DNA of 64,000 bases from Ancalomicrobiaceae bacterium S20. GTDB lineage: Bacteria > Pseudomonadota > Alphaproteobacteria > Rhizobiales > Ancalomicrobiaceae. The stretch lies in assembly GCA_040269895.1 (NCBI GenBank), contig CP158568.1, positions 1,240,001 through 1,304,000 of the forward strand, read 5' to 3'. The notes below the pieces were generated by a model. That model ran no database searches, had not been told where the DNA came from, and saw only the letters and a list, made by a program, of their open reading frames with translations. Shown here piece by piece: positions 1-8,051 of this stretch; position 1 is the stretch's first letter, and every line of letters begins with the position of its first letter. The position numbers were made by a program, and so were the translations under genes.

Positions 1-714
1 GCTGACGCCCGGCTCCATCGAATACCTGACCACCGTGCCGAGGTCGAAGCTCTGGGTCGCCTCGTAGGGGAAGGTCGCGCCGTCGATGATGCCCTTGGCG
101 AGGCCGTCCTGGGTCTCGCCCGGCGGCACCGCGAGCGGCGCGGCGCCGAGCGCGGAGATCACCTCGGCGAACTGCTCGCCGGCGTAGCGGACGCGCAGGC
201 CCTTGAAGTCGTCCGCCTTGCGCAGCGCGACCTTGGCGGTGTGGAACTTCAAGGGCGCGGTCACCATCGCCCAGAGCATCTTCACGCCCGGATATTCCGG
301 CGCGAGATAGGTCGGGAACAGTTCGGTCAGCCGGCGCGAGGCGCGCGCGCTCGATCCGTCGCCGGCCGGGGCGACATAGGCCTCGCTGACGATCTCGGTG
401 ATCGAATAGCGCCCCGGCGTCGAGCCGGTCAGGCCGATGGCGATGTCGGCGACGCCGCTGCGCGCGAGGTCGAACTGGCGCTGCGGGGGGCCGAGCTGTG
501 CGGCGGGGTAGAGCTTGAGCTTGAGGCGGCCGCCCGAGGCCTTCTCGAGCTCCTCGCCCCACTTGGTCAGTTCCTTCTGGAACGTGTGGTTCGGCGGCAG
601 GAAGTGCGAGACCTTGAGCTCGAACTCCTCGGCGCGGACCGCGCCGGCGGTGCCGGACAGGAGTGTGCAGGTGACGGCGGCGAGCACGGCTCGGCGCGAA
701 AGGGGACCGGTCAT
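1..714 (-). CDS. TRAP transporter solute-binding protein, DctP family (3' end beyond window)
   Basis: This is the periplasmic solute receptor of a tripartite ATP-independent periplasmic (TRAP) transporter, which delivers an organic acid or similar anion to the DctQM membrane subunits. The start at 714 is followed by a cleavable signal peptide (RR-containing start, hydrophobic core, AGAVRA-EEF cleavage region near residue 28). The mature start, FELKVSHFLPPNHTFQK, is typical of DctP, as is the later run GLRVRYAGEQ with its conserved arginine. 238 codons are present and the C-terminal third lies outside the window. The gene follows the GntR regulator on the same strand with a 98 bp gap holding an AT-rich palindrome, so it is probably controlled by that regulator. 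The substrate cannot be told from the sequence. Confidence 0.9.
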   Translation of the reverse strand, partial: MTGPLSRRAVLAAVTCTLLSGTAGAVRAEEFELKVSHFLPPNHTFQKELTKWGEELEKASGGRLKLKLYPAAQLGPPQRQFDLARSGVADIAIGLTGSTPGRYSITEIVSEAYVAPAGDGSSARASRRLTELFPTYLAPEYPGVKMLWAMVTAPLKFHTAKVALRKADDFKGLRVRYAGEQFAEVISALGAAPLAVPPGETQDGLAKGIIDGATFPYEATQSFDLGTVVRYSMEPGVS

Positions 715-797
715 CGTTTCCTCCGGAAGCTCTCGGGTTGACCCATGGTCGGCTTCTTGGGGAGGACCTTGCCGTCTCGTCCGGGAGGCGTCAAGAG

Positions 798-809
798 AAT
801 TTATAAATT
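798..809. promoter_or_regulatory. Perfect palindrome AATTTATAAATT upstream of the TRAP gene, candidate GntR operator
   Basis: A 12 bp perfect palindrome lies in an otherwise GC-rich gap between the gntR stop and the dctP start. A near copy (AATTTATAAAAT) lies upstream of gntR at 1586. The pairing of the same AT-rich palindrome with both the regulator and its neighbour is what autoregulation plus target control by an FCD-type GntR protein would look like. Binding is inferred. Confidence 0.5.
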
Positions 810-812
810 ATC

Positions 813-1544
813 TCACATCGTGCCGGATTTTGCATTCTCTTGGCCGTCCCATACGGAGCGGTCGGCGAGGATCACGTCGGCCGTGCTGCGGTAGTGGTCG
901 GTCAGCAGCGCGACGGCGCGGTCGGCGTCGCCATCGACGACGGCACGCAGGATCGTCTCGTGTTCGTCGCGGACGTTGCGGCTCTGGAAGGCGCGCCGGA
1001 TCGACAGCTGGCGGTAGCGATAGAGCAGATCCGCGAGCTGTTCGCAGTATGAAATCAGATACTTGGAGCCGCATCCTGCGATGAGTTGCCGGTGGAACGC
1101 CCGATGCAGCCGCTCCCACTCCGGGTTGGTGACGAAGGTCTCCGTCGACAGCGAGCGCGGCGCCTTGGCGAGCCGGTGCCACGCCAGGACAAGGTTCTCC
1201 TCCCAGTCCTGCGACGCCGCCGCCATGGATTCGCGCAGCGCCCGTTCCTCGAGCCAGCAGCGCGTGCGAGTCAGCTCGCGCAATTCGTCGGCACTGATTC
1301 CGGCGACGACGAAGCCGCGCTGATCGCGGACCTCGACCAGACCCTCGGAGGCGAGCCGGTTCAGCGCCTCGCGCAGCGGCGTTTGGCCGACGGCGTATTC
1401 CTCCATCAGAAACTTCAACTGAAGCCTCTGTTTCGGCTTCAGTTTTCCCTCCAGGAGATCGCGGCGCAGCACGTCGCACAGCGCGGACGCTTGCGTCCCG
1501 GCATGGGCATCGGCGGAGGGCGGCAGCTCGAAATCTGTCTTCAC
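813..1544 (-). CDS. GntR-family transcriptional regulator, FCD (FadR-C) subfamily
   Basis: 243 aa. Residues about 20-90 form a GntR winged helix (ALCDVLRRDLLEGKLKPKQRL, then TPLREALNRLASEGLV and the wing VRDQRGFVVAG). The rest is an all-helical FCD ligand domain with the metal/ligand-type residues of this family (LHRAFHRQLI, and DEHETILRAVVDGD near the C-terminus). FCD regulators usually sense organic acids, and this one sits immediately upstream of a TRAP binding-protein gene on the same strand. It probably controls that uptake system through the AATTTATAAATT-type palindromes at 798 and 1586. The start at 1544 gives a normal family length. Confidence 0.88.
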   Translation of the reverse strand: MKTDFELPPSADAHAGTQASALCDVLRRDLLEGKLKPKQRLQLKFLMEEYAVGQTPLREALNRLASEGLVEVRDQRGFVVAGISADELRELTRTRCWLEERALRESMAAASQDWEENLVLAWHRLAKAPRSLSTETFVTNPEWERLHRAFHRQLIAGCGSKYLISYCEQLADLLYRYRQLSIRRAFQSRNVRDEHETILRAVVDGDADRAVALLTDHYRSTADVILADRSVWDGQENAKSGTM

Positions 1545-1585
1545 CGGCGGAGTCCGATGGTTGGTGGGGACGGAGGCTCTGCCGG

Positions 1586-1597
1586 AATTTATAAAAT
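1586..1597. promoter_or_regulatory. AATTTATAAAAT, second copy of the candidate GntR operator
   Basis: Imperfect copy of the palindrome at 798-809, 42 bp upstream of the gntR start. Both copies are preceded by a G and stand out as AT islands in GC-rich DNA. The position fits autoregulation, which is inferred. Confidence 0.42.
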
Positions 1598-1680
1598 CTG
1601 TGCGCCCACTGCAAGAATTGATCGGCTCGGTGCCCGGAGCGCATCAGGGCGGCCACAGCGCCGTTTTGACCACGCGACCC

Positions 1681-1890
1681 GATCGAGTGGCACCACATCG
1701 CGGCGGGCAAGCCGATCCAGAACGCATTCGTCGAGAGCTTCAACGGCCCGGCGCCGCGACGAGCGGCTGAACGAGCCCGTCTTCTCCTCGCTTGCGGAGG
1801 CGAGACGGATCAATGGAACCGGTGGAGCGACCACAGCACCCGCCGCCCCCAATTCGAGCCTCGGTGGTCCCGCGCCAGCGGGGTTCGAGT
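1681..1890 (+). pseudogene. IS3-family transposase (orfB) C-terminal remnant
   Basis: Reading the plus strand from 1681 gives IEWHHIAAGKPIQNAFVESFNG. This is the DDE-glutamate segment of IS3-type transposases (normally ...GKPxQNAFVESFNGRLRDE). A one-base frameshift near 1747 then gives RDERLNEPVFSSLAEARRING, and a further decayed stretch ends NSSLGGPAPAGFEW, matching the usual HSSLGGLTPAEF ending. Only the last quarter of the transposase is left and it has no start codon, so it is dead. It fills the gap between gntR and the DUF3100-like gene. Confidence 0.75.
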
Positions 1891-1911
1891 GGGGGCCGAT
1901 CAGGCCAAATC

Positions 1912-1990
1912 TGACGTGCTCCCCGGTTCTGGTCCGGCCGGAACTGGAATTTTCCAGCTCGGTACGGCCCGGAAAGCGGGGAACACGTCA
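1912..1990. repeat. 79 bp segment with terminal inverted repeats TGACGTG(C/T)TCCCCG
   Basis: TGACGTGCTCCCCG at 1912-1925 faces CGGGGAACACGTCA at 1977-1990, which is its inverted copy with one mismatch. The ends begin TG and finish CA, as insertion-sequence tips do. It lies just after the transposase remnant. It may be that element's right end next to another tip, or a very short MITE-like unit. Confidence 0.5.
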
Positions 1991-2037
1991 ATTCCGCCTG
2001 CCTCAAAATCCGCGGCGCAGGACAAATACGGTGTCGT

Positions 2038-3381
2038 CTAGACCGGCTTGTGCATGAACACCTGCGCGATCAGCGTCGCGCCCAGGAACGTTCCCGCGTT
2101 CGCCATCAGCGATACGATGACGATCCGCCAGCCGAGCGCCCGGAAGGCGGGCAGGTCCTTGGCGATCGACAGTCCGGCGAAGGCGAGCAACGGCGTCGCG
2201 AGGGCGACGAAGTTGATCTTCGCGGTATAGGCCGAAATGTCCGCCGCGAAGGGCATGGCCGGATAGGTCATCGCCATGGCCACGACCGACACCCAGACGA
2301 CCGCCGGGACGATCCCCTTGGTCACGACGTAGACCACGTGGCCGACCGCGACCGGCACGAGGATCAGGGCCAAGCCGACGATCACGTCCAACGAGACCGG
2401 CGTCTTGTAGGTCACTGCGTTGCCGAACAGCGCGATCGTGCCGGCGACGACCCAGACCAGGACGAGAGCGGGCAGGGAGAAGGTCGTCGCGGCATGGCCC
2501 CTCGTGGACACCGGGGATGCCCCGGTCGTGTCGACCTTGGCGAACCGCCCGAGGATCGGCTCGAGGACGCCGTAGGCCCAGACCGTGAACGGAAGCGACA
2601 GGAACAACGTGAAATAGGTGCCGATGGTCGTCGTGATCAGGTTCGAGGCCGCCGCGAAGGCGGCGACGTCCTTGGCGACCTCGGGGGGCTGCTGAGCCGC
2701 GATCGCGCCCGACGCGGCGGCCATCAGACTGCCAGATCCGACCCCGGCCCCCATCGCCAGCGCGAGCGGATTGAAAATGCCGAGACTGGTGACGAAGCCC
2801 GCGAAGAGGGCGATGAAGACGGCGCCGAACACGGTGCCGGTCAGGTATTCGGCGAGCACGCCGCGGCCTTCCGGGCTGGCCATCCCGTATTTCTCTCCGA
2901 TGATCGCCAGGCTCGGCTCGCGGCCGACGGAGAACGTCGCGCCGATCGCTTCGCGTTTGATGCCGAGGAGGAGCGCGATGGGAAGGCCGAAGACCATCGT
3001 CCCGAAGAAATGACCGAATTCCTGGAAGACCAGAGCCCATCCCGAGGCCAGGATCTTCGGCAGAGATCCGCCGACGAGCAGCCCGAGCTTGGCGATGAAC
3101 AGGAGCAGCGCGGGTTGCAGCACGGCCGCGGCCAGATGCTGCTCGTCCTCCTGGACGGCCACCGCCTTGGGCAATCGAGCCGCGGCGGCGCTCCACGCGA
3201 GACCGATGAGTAGCGCCCAGACGAGCGGGAGCAGCACAACCTTGTATGGCCCACCGAGCGGTACCGTGACATTGCCGATCGTCTCGGCCACGACGACGAC
3301 CACGGCGGCCAAGACGAAAATCTTCGTCATCCGGCGAATGTGTGAGGTTGCGGACGGTTCGGCCGCATTCTGGCTGCTCAT
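2038..3381 (-). CDS. Multi-pass inner-membrane protein, probable DUF3100-family organic acid transporter
   Basis: 447 aa with about eleven hydrophobic segments spread along the chain. The first follows RRMTKIF near residue 20 and the last ends shortly before the terminal VFMHKPV. The overall pattern (EFGHFFGTMVFGLPIALLLG, EYLTGTVFGAVFIALF, glycine/serine-rich GAGVGSGSLMAAASGAIAAQ) matches my memory of DUF3100 membrane proteins, whose function is unassigned. It starts 42 bp after the aldehyde dehydrogenase stop on the same strand. It is therefore probably the last gene of a three-gene operon and may import the compound oxidised by the two upstream enzymes. The transport role is inferred. Confidence 0.65.
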   Translation of the reverse strand: MSSQNAAEPSATSHIRRMTKIFVLAAVVVVVAETIGNVTVPLGGPYKVVLLPLVWALLIGLAWSAAAARLPKAVAVQEDEQHLAAAVLQPALLLFIAKLGLLVGGSLPKILASGWALVFQEFGHFFGTMVFGLPIALLLGIKREAIGATFSVGREPSLAIIGEKYGMASPEGRGVLAEYLTGTVFGAVFIALFAGFVTSLGIFNPLALAMGAGVGSGSLMAAASGAIAAQQPPEVAKDVAAFAAASNLITTTIGTYFTLFLSLPFTVWAYGVLEPILGRFAKVDTTGASPVSTRGHAATTFSLPALVLVWVVAGTIALFGNAVTYKTPVSLDVIVGLALILVPVAVGHVVYVVTKGIVPAVVWVSVVAMAMTYPAMPFAADISAYTAKINFVALATPLLAFAGLSIAKDLPAFRALGWRIVIVSLMANAGTFLGATLIAQVFMHKPV

Positions 3382-3423
3382 GACGGGTCCCCCGATGTTC
3401 GAGTGCGGTATGCTGCGCTTCCC

Positions 3424-4953
3424 TCAGTTGCCGACACCCGGCGCGTAGCCGAAGCCGGCCACCGGTTCCGCGGCTGTTTCGACCCAGACGCTCTTCACCT
3501 GGGTGTATTCGTGCAGCGCCTCGATACCGCTCGATCGGCCATAGCCGCTCGCGCCGTAGCCGCCGAACGGCGAGGCGACATTGATGGTCTTGTAGGCGTT
3601 GATCCAGAACGTGCCGGCGCGGACTGCGGCGGCGACGCGGTGGCCGCGGGCGACGTCCCGGGTCCAGACCGCTCCGGCGAGCCCGAACTCGGTGTCGTTC
3701 GCGATCGCGATCGCCTCGGCCTCGGTCTCGAACGGGATGGCGACGACGACCGGTCCGAAGATCTCGGTGCGCGCCACCGACATCGTGTTATCGACGTCGG
3801 CGAGGACCGTCGGCCGGACGTAATAGCCGCCCTCGACGGGAGAACCGTCCGACCCCGCGGCGACCCTGGCCCCCGCGGCGATCCCTTCACGCACCATCCT
3901 CAGCACGTGATCGTATTGGCGGGCGTTGTTGATCGGGCCGACTTCGGTATCCGCGGCGTCCGGACGGCCGACCTTCAGACGCGCAGCCCCTTCGGCGACC
4001 ATCGCGACGAAGCGGTCGTAGATCGACCGTTGGACGAGCAGGCGCGAACCGGCCACGCAGCTCTGGCCGGCGCCGGAGAAGATCGCGGCCTGCGCGCCGA
4101 TCGCGGCACGGTTCAGGTCGGCATCCTCGAAGACGATGTTGGCCGACTTTCCGCCGAGTTCGAGCACGCAGGGCACGAGCCGCTCGGCCGCGGCGGCGGC
4201 GATGCGACGACCCGTCGGCACCGAGCCGACGAAGACGACCTTCGAGACGATCTCGTTCGCGATCGCCGCCTGTCCGGTGGTATGCCCCCAGCCCGCGAGC
4301 ACGTTGACGAGCCCGACCGGCAGCCCGGCCCGCTCGGCGATCAGGCCGACGGCGATCGAGGAGAGCGGCGTCAGCTCGGAGGGCTTGAGCAGCACGCCGT
4401 TGCCCATGGACAGCGCCGGCGCCAGCTGCCAGCCGCAGGTGAAGATCGGCGCGTTCCACGGGGTGATCTGCAACACCACGCCCATCGGCTCCCGCCGGGT
4501 GTAGTTGAGATGGGTGGTCGGGACCGGAATGACCTCGCCGTGGAACTTGTCGGCCCAGCCGGCATAGTATTCGAACATCTCCGCGACCTTGGTCACCTCG
4601 ATGCGGGCGTCGCGGAGCGGCTTGCCGGCGGTCAGCGATTCCAGCCGGGCGAGCGGCTCGGCCTCGGCCAGGATCGCGCGGCCGACCGCCTGCAGAATCC
4701 GGCCGCGGCCGAAGCCGGTCAGGCGGCCCCAGGCGACCTGGGCTTCGCGCGCCGACGCCGCGGCGGCTGCAACGACCGCGGCTCCGGCGTCGGCATAGGC
4801 GTACAGCGGTTCGCCGGTGGCCGCGTCGGCGACGGTGATCGTGTCGCCGGTGCCGGGCACGATCCGGCCACCGACGAGCGAGCCGACGACGAGATCGCCG
4901 GACCAGAGTGGCGCGAGGAGTTCCGCCAGACGCGGATCGATGAAGTGGGTCAC
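3424..4953 (-). CDS. NAD(P)-dependent aldehyde dehydrogenase
   Basis: 509 aa from a GTG start at 4953, chosen because it is the first start after the upstream stop (17 bp gap) and gives normal family length. It oxidises an aldehyde to the carboxylate. The catalytic glutamate is in LELGGKS (E265) and the nucleophile cysteine in GAGQSCVAGSR (C299). ITPWNAP (163-169) and the GSVPTGRR loop (243-250) belong to the NAD site, and EIFGPVV lies further on. The C-terminus keeps the typical FGGYGASGYGRSSGIEALHEY segment. It shares an operon with a beta-hydroxyacid dehydrogenase upstream and a membrane protein downstream. A two-step alcohol or hydroxyacid oxidation is plausible, but the substrate is unknown. 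Confidence 0.92.
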   Translation of the reverse strand: MTHFIDPRLAELLAPLWSGDLVVGSLVGGRIVPGTGDTITVADAATGEPLYAYADAGAAVVAAAAASAREAQVAWGRLTGFGRGRILQAVGRAILAEAEPLARLESLTAGKPLRDARIEVTKVAEMFEYYAGWADKFHGEVIPVPTTHLNYTRREPMGVVLQITPWNAPIFTCGWQLAPALSMGNGVLLKPSELTPLSSIAVGLIAERAGLPVGLVNVLAGWGHTTGQAAIANEIVSKVVFVGSVPTGRRIAAAAAERLVPCVLELGGKSANIVFEDADLNRAAIGAQAAIFSGAGQSCVAGSRLLVQRSIYDRFVAMVAEGAARLKVGRPDAADTEVGPINNARQYDHVLRMVREGIAAGARVAAGSDGSPVEGGYYVRPTVLADVDNTMSVARTEIFGPVVVAIPFETEAEAIAIANDTEFGLAGAVWTRDVARGHRVAAAVRAGTFWINAYKTINVASPFGGYGASGYGRSSGIEALHEYTQVKSVWVETAAEPVAGFGYAPGVGN

Positions 4954-4970
4954 GGATTGTCGTCCCGTCG

Positions 4971-5840
4971 TCAGCGGCTCGGCCGCAGGTCCACGATGCG
5001 GTTGAAGTCCTCGGCGTCGCCGATCGTCGCCGCGCTTTCGGCCCAGAGCCGTGCAGCCTCGGCGGCGATGGGCAGGTCGAGGCCCAATTCGTCGATGAGC
5101 TGCGCGGCAAGGCGAACGTCCTTGCGCATGAGCTTCATCGTGAAGCCCGAGTCGAAGGCGCCGTTCAGGATCCAGGTCGGGAAGTTGACGAGCGTTACGC
5201 CCGAGCGGCCGGACCCGGCATTGAGCCCCTCGAGGAGGCGCTCCGGTTCGACGCCGGCGGCCCGCGCGATCCGCATCGCCTCGGCGCCGGTCAGCAGATG
5301 GGCGGCGCACAAGAGATTGTTGACGATCTTGCAGACGTGGCCGGCGCCGACGGGGCCGATGTGCACCCGCTTGGCGCTCATGTCCGCGAGGATCGGTTCC
5401 ACGCGTGCGATGACGGCGTCGTCGCCGCCGAGCACCATCGTCATGGTTCCGGTTGCGGCACCCTTCGGACCGCCGCTGACCGGCGCGTCGACGAAGTCCA
5501 TGCCGGCCTCGGCGAGGCGGGCGGCAACCGAACGGGACGTCTCAGGATGTGAGGACGTGGTATCGACGACCACGAGGCCCGCGCGCGGGTGGTCGAGGAT
5601 GCCGCCGCGTCCGCTGACGACCGCTTCCACCACGTCTGCCGTCGGCAGGGACAGCACGACGACCTCCGCGATCTCGGTCAGATCGGACAGCCGCGCCGTC
5701 GTTTCGATGCCCTCGGCGGCGAGCGCTTCCCGCGTCGACGGATCCGCGTCCGTCCCGATGACGCGATGCCCTTTCCGTCGCAGGGTCAGAGCCATGCCCC
5801 GCCCCATGTTGCCGAGACCCACGATACCCACGATCGCCAT
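4971..5840 (-). CDS. NAD-binding beta-hydroxyacid dehydrogenase (3-hydroxyisobutyrate dehydrogenase family)
   Basis: 289 aa. The N-terminal Rossmann motif is GLGNMG (8-13), and D31 after the second strand favours NAD over NADP. The substrate-binding segment DAPVSGGPKGAATGTMTMVLGG (118-139) and the catalytic lysine in GHVCKIVNN (K171) are intact. Members oxidise 3-hydroxyisobutyrate, L-threonate, tartronate semialdehyde or sulfolactaldehyde, and the sequence alone does not choose among them. It is the first gene of the minus-strand cassette with the aldehyde dehydrogenase (17 bp gap) and the DUF3100-like gene. A LysR-type box sits about 80 bp upstream. Confidence 0.9.
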   Translation of the reverse strand: MAIVGIVGLGNMGRGMALTLRRKGHRVIGTDADPSTREALAAEGIETTARLSDLTEIAEVVVLSLPTADVVEAVVSGRGGILDHPRAGLVVVDTTSSHPETSRSVAARLAEAGMDFVDAPVSGGPKGAATGTMTMVLGGDDAVIARVEPILADMSAKRVHIGPVGAGHVCKIVNNLLCAAHLLTGAEAMRIARAAGVEPERLLEGLNAGSGRSGVTLVNFPTWILNGAFDSGFTMKLMRKDVRLAAQLIDELGLDLPIAAEAARLWAESAATIGDAEDFNRIVDLRPSR

Positions 5841-5918
5841 GCATCACTCCGCTTCGTCCGTTTTGTGAACGCTAGCGGAAGCGGAAAGAGCGGGGCACAC
5901 GAAGTCCGAGCGCCTAGC

Positions 5919-5935
5919 GTTGCATCATGCGCAAC
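5919..5935. promoter_or_regulatory. GTTGC-N7-GCAAC dyad, candidate LysR binding site
   Basis: GTTGC ATCATGC GCAAC is a perfect interrupted palindrome that contains the T-N11-A core of LysR boxes. It lies about 80 bp upstream of the dehydrogenase operon start and just downstream of the lysR gene at 5969. The position suits activation of the operon by that regulator, which is inferred. Confidence 0.45.
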
Positions 5936-5968
5936 GATAGTGCAGTGCGGGATGAGAGACGCATAGCC

Positions 5969-6985
5969 TCAGGCGCGATCGACGGCCGCGAGCGGGGCGC
6001 CGAAAGCGCGGAGCCGCGCCCGGAGATGCGAGAGGAATTTCGTGGCTGCGGCGGGTAACTGTCGGCCCCGCCGCGTGACGATGTGGATCTCGGCGGCGTC
6101 GAGCATCGGATCGTCGATCGGAACCGCAATGATCGAACCGTCCGTCAATTCCGGGACCGCAACGAAGGCCGGCACGAGGACCACGCCGAGGTCGGACGCC
6201 ACGAGACCGCGCAAGACGGCAAACGAATTCGTCCGCATCACAGGCTCGATCGAGACGTTGGCGCGCCGCAGAGCCGCGTCGATCATGCGCTGGACGCCGA
6301 AGCCCGGCAGCAGCACGCCGATGCGCTCGGCGGCCAGATCGGCGAGCACCGGATGGCGCGGCGCCGACGCCAACGGATGGCCCCGCGGCACGAGCAGGCG
6401 GATCGAACTCGCGATCCGGGCTGTTGTATGCAATCGCTCGTCGAAAGGCGGATTGAAGACCAGCCCGATCTGCGCCTCGTCCTCGACGATGGTTCGGACG
6501 ATGTCCGTGGTCGGCATCACCTCGACCGACATGGCGATACCGGGGTTCTGGCGGACGAAGTCCTGGAGCGGACCCGAGAGCAGGTCGCCGACGAAGCCTT
6601 CACCGAGGACGAGGCGCACCGTGCCGCGGCGCGATGCCCTGAGTTCCCGGATCTTCTGTTCGACGTCGGCGAAGGCGGTTTGCTGCTGTGCCCACCAGTC
6701 TGCGAGGAGGCGCCCCGCTTCCGTCGGCCGGATGCCGCGGGCGAGGCGTTCGATCATCGGCGTCCCGAAGTCTTTTTCGATCAGGGCGATCTGGCGGCTG
6801 ATGGTGGAAGCGTTGACGCGCATCCGTTCCGCCGCTGCGCGGATGCTGCCGGTCCGGATGGCTTCGTAGAGATAAGCGACACGCTGGTCGTCCAAGTCGG
6901 AGATCCTTCGAGTGCACCAAGCATAGGCGGTCTCCTGAGCTTGGGCTGGCGGCTCGATCTTGGAACGCGATCCGTGATTGGACAA
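5969..6985 (-). CDS. LysR-family transcriptional regulator
   Basis: 338 aa. The helix-turn-helix is at about residues 34-95 (YLYEAIRTGSIRAAAERMRVNASTISRQIALIEKDFG) and a periplasmic-binding-like effector domain follows (RGTVRLVLGEGFVGDLL onward). The first 30 residues are unusual for the family. A TTG at 6895 preceded by AAGGA is a credible later start that would remove them. It lies upstream of, and on the same strand as, the hydroxyacid/aldehyde dehydrogenase operon, so it is the likely activator. The effector is unknown. Confidence 0.85.
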   Translation of the reverse strand: MSNHGSRSKIEPPAQAQETAYAWCTRRISDLDDQRVAYLYEAIRTGSIRAAAERMRVNASTISRQIALIEKDFGTPMIERLARGIRPTEAGRLLADWWAQQQTAFADVEQKIRELRASRRGTVRLVLGEGFVGDLLSGPLQDFVRQNPGIAMSVEVMPTTDIVRTIVEDEAQIGLVFNPPFDERLHTTARIASSIRLLVPRGHPLASAPRHPVLADLAAERIGVLLPGFGVQRMIDAALRRANVSIEPVMRTNSFAVLRGLVASDLGVVLVPAFVAVPELTDGSIIAVPIDDPMLDAAEIHIVTRRGRQLPAAATKFLSHLRARLRAFGAPLAAVDRA

Positions 6986-7233
6986 GGAGGCGGAAGGCCG
7001 AGGCTACGCAGACCCGGCATCGTTGGACGCATCAACCGGGGCACTGGGCCGCTGCGCCGTTTGCATCCGGGTCGTCAGAGCGTCACGTCGGTGCCGGTGG
7101 TTTCGGCCCGGGGAGAGCGGAGGCGCCGCCCCGATCGGAGCGGTCGTCGTTCGCCGGATGATCGAACGCACATGCTGCCGATCGGATCAGATGCCCGATC
7201 AGGCCGGCGGCGCCTCTTCGGTCGACTCGGCGG

Positions 7234-7956
7234 TCAGTTGGCCGATGCGGTCGGCCGGATCGTGATTTCGGTGGTGTCGACGCTCGCCGGAGCCTCGATG
7301 ATCTGGCGGACGGCTCGGGCAATGTCGGCGGGCTGCAGTGCGACGGCGCGATAGGCGTCGATCGCCGCCCTGGTTTCGGCGTGGGTGATGGTCGAGGCCA
7401 AGTCGCTTTCGACGACGCCGGGATTGACGCAGGTCACGCGAATATGCGCGCTTTCCTGCCGCAACCCGTCCGAGATCGCCCTGACCGCGAACTTGGTGGC
7501 GCAATAGACCGCGGCCGTGGGCACGACCGAGAGCCCGCCGATCGAGCCGATATTGATGATCTGGCCGCTGCCCTGCGCGTCCATGACCGGCAGCACGGCG
7601 CCGATGCCCCAGAGCACGCCCTTGATGTTGACGTCGACCATGCGCTCCCACTCGTCCTGCTTGCCCGCGGCGAGTGGCGAGAGCGGCATGATGCCGGCGT
7701 TGTTGACGAGAACGTCGATGCGCCCCCAGGCGTCGATCGCGGCCTGGACGAAATCCGCCATGGATCGGCGGCTCGTCACGTCCAGTTCGCGCGCTTCGGC
7801 CGTACCTCCCGTCGCGCGGATGTCGGCCGCGACGGCCTCGACCCGGTCCAGTCGCCGTGCGCCCAACAACACCTTCGCACCGGCGCCGGCCAATTCTCTG
7901 GCGATGCTTTCGCCGATGCCGCCGGAGGCTCCGGTGATCAGAACGACCTTGTCCAT
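7234..7956 (-). CDS. Short-chain dehydrogenase/reductase (SDR)
   Basis: 240 aa from the ATG at 7956, which has a good AAGGAG ribosome site and places the nucleotide motif TGASGGIG at 8-15. The classical SDR features are complete: NNAG (85-88), catalytic S138, and Y151-x3-K155 in YCATK. ARR (33-35) after the second strand suggests NADP(H). It is an oxidoreductase of unknown substrate. It is divergent from a LysR gene that starts 95 bp away, the usual arrangement for a LysR regulator and its target. Confidence 0.92.
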   Translation of the reverse strand: MDKVVLITGASGGIGESIARELAGAGAKVLLGARRLDRVEAVAADIRATGGTAEARELDVTSRRSMADFVQAAIDAWGRIDVLVNNAGIMPLSPLAAGKQDEWERMVDVNIKGVLWGIGAVLPVMDAQGSGQIINIGSIGGLSVVPTAAVYCATKFAVRAISDGLRQESAHIRVTCVNPGVVESDLASTITHAETRAAIDAYRAVALQPADIARAVRQIIEAPASVDTTEITIRPTASAN

Positions 7957-8051
7957 GTCTTGCTCCTTCTGTGGTGAAGGAGACTGTGGACGCCCATGAT
8001 TGGTTCTGGTATCCGCCAAGTTCTGGACTTGATGGTTAGCCGCGCTGGACA

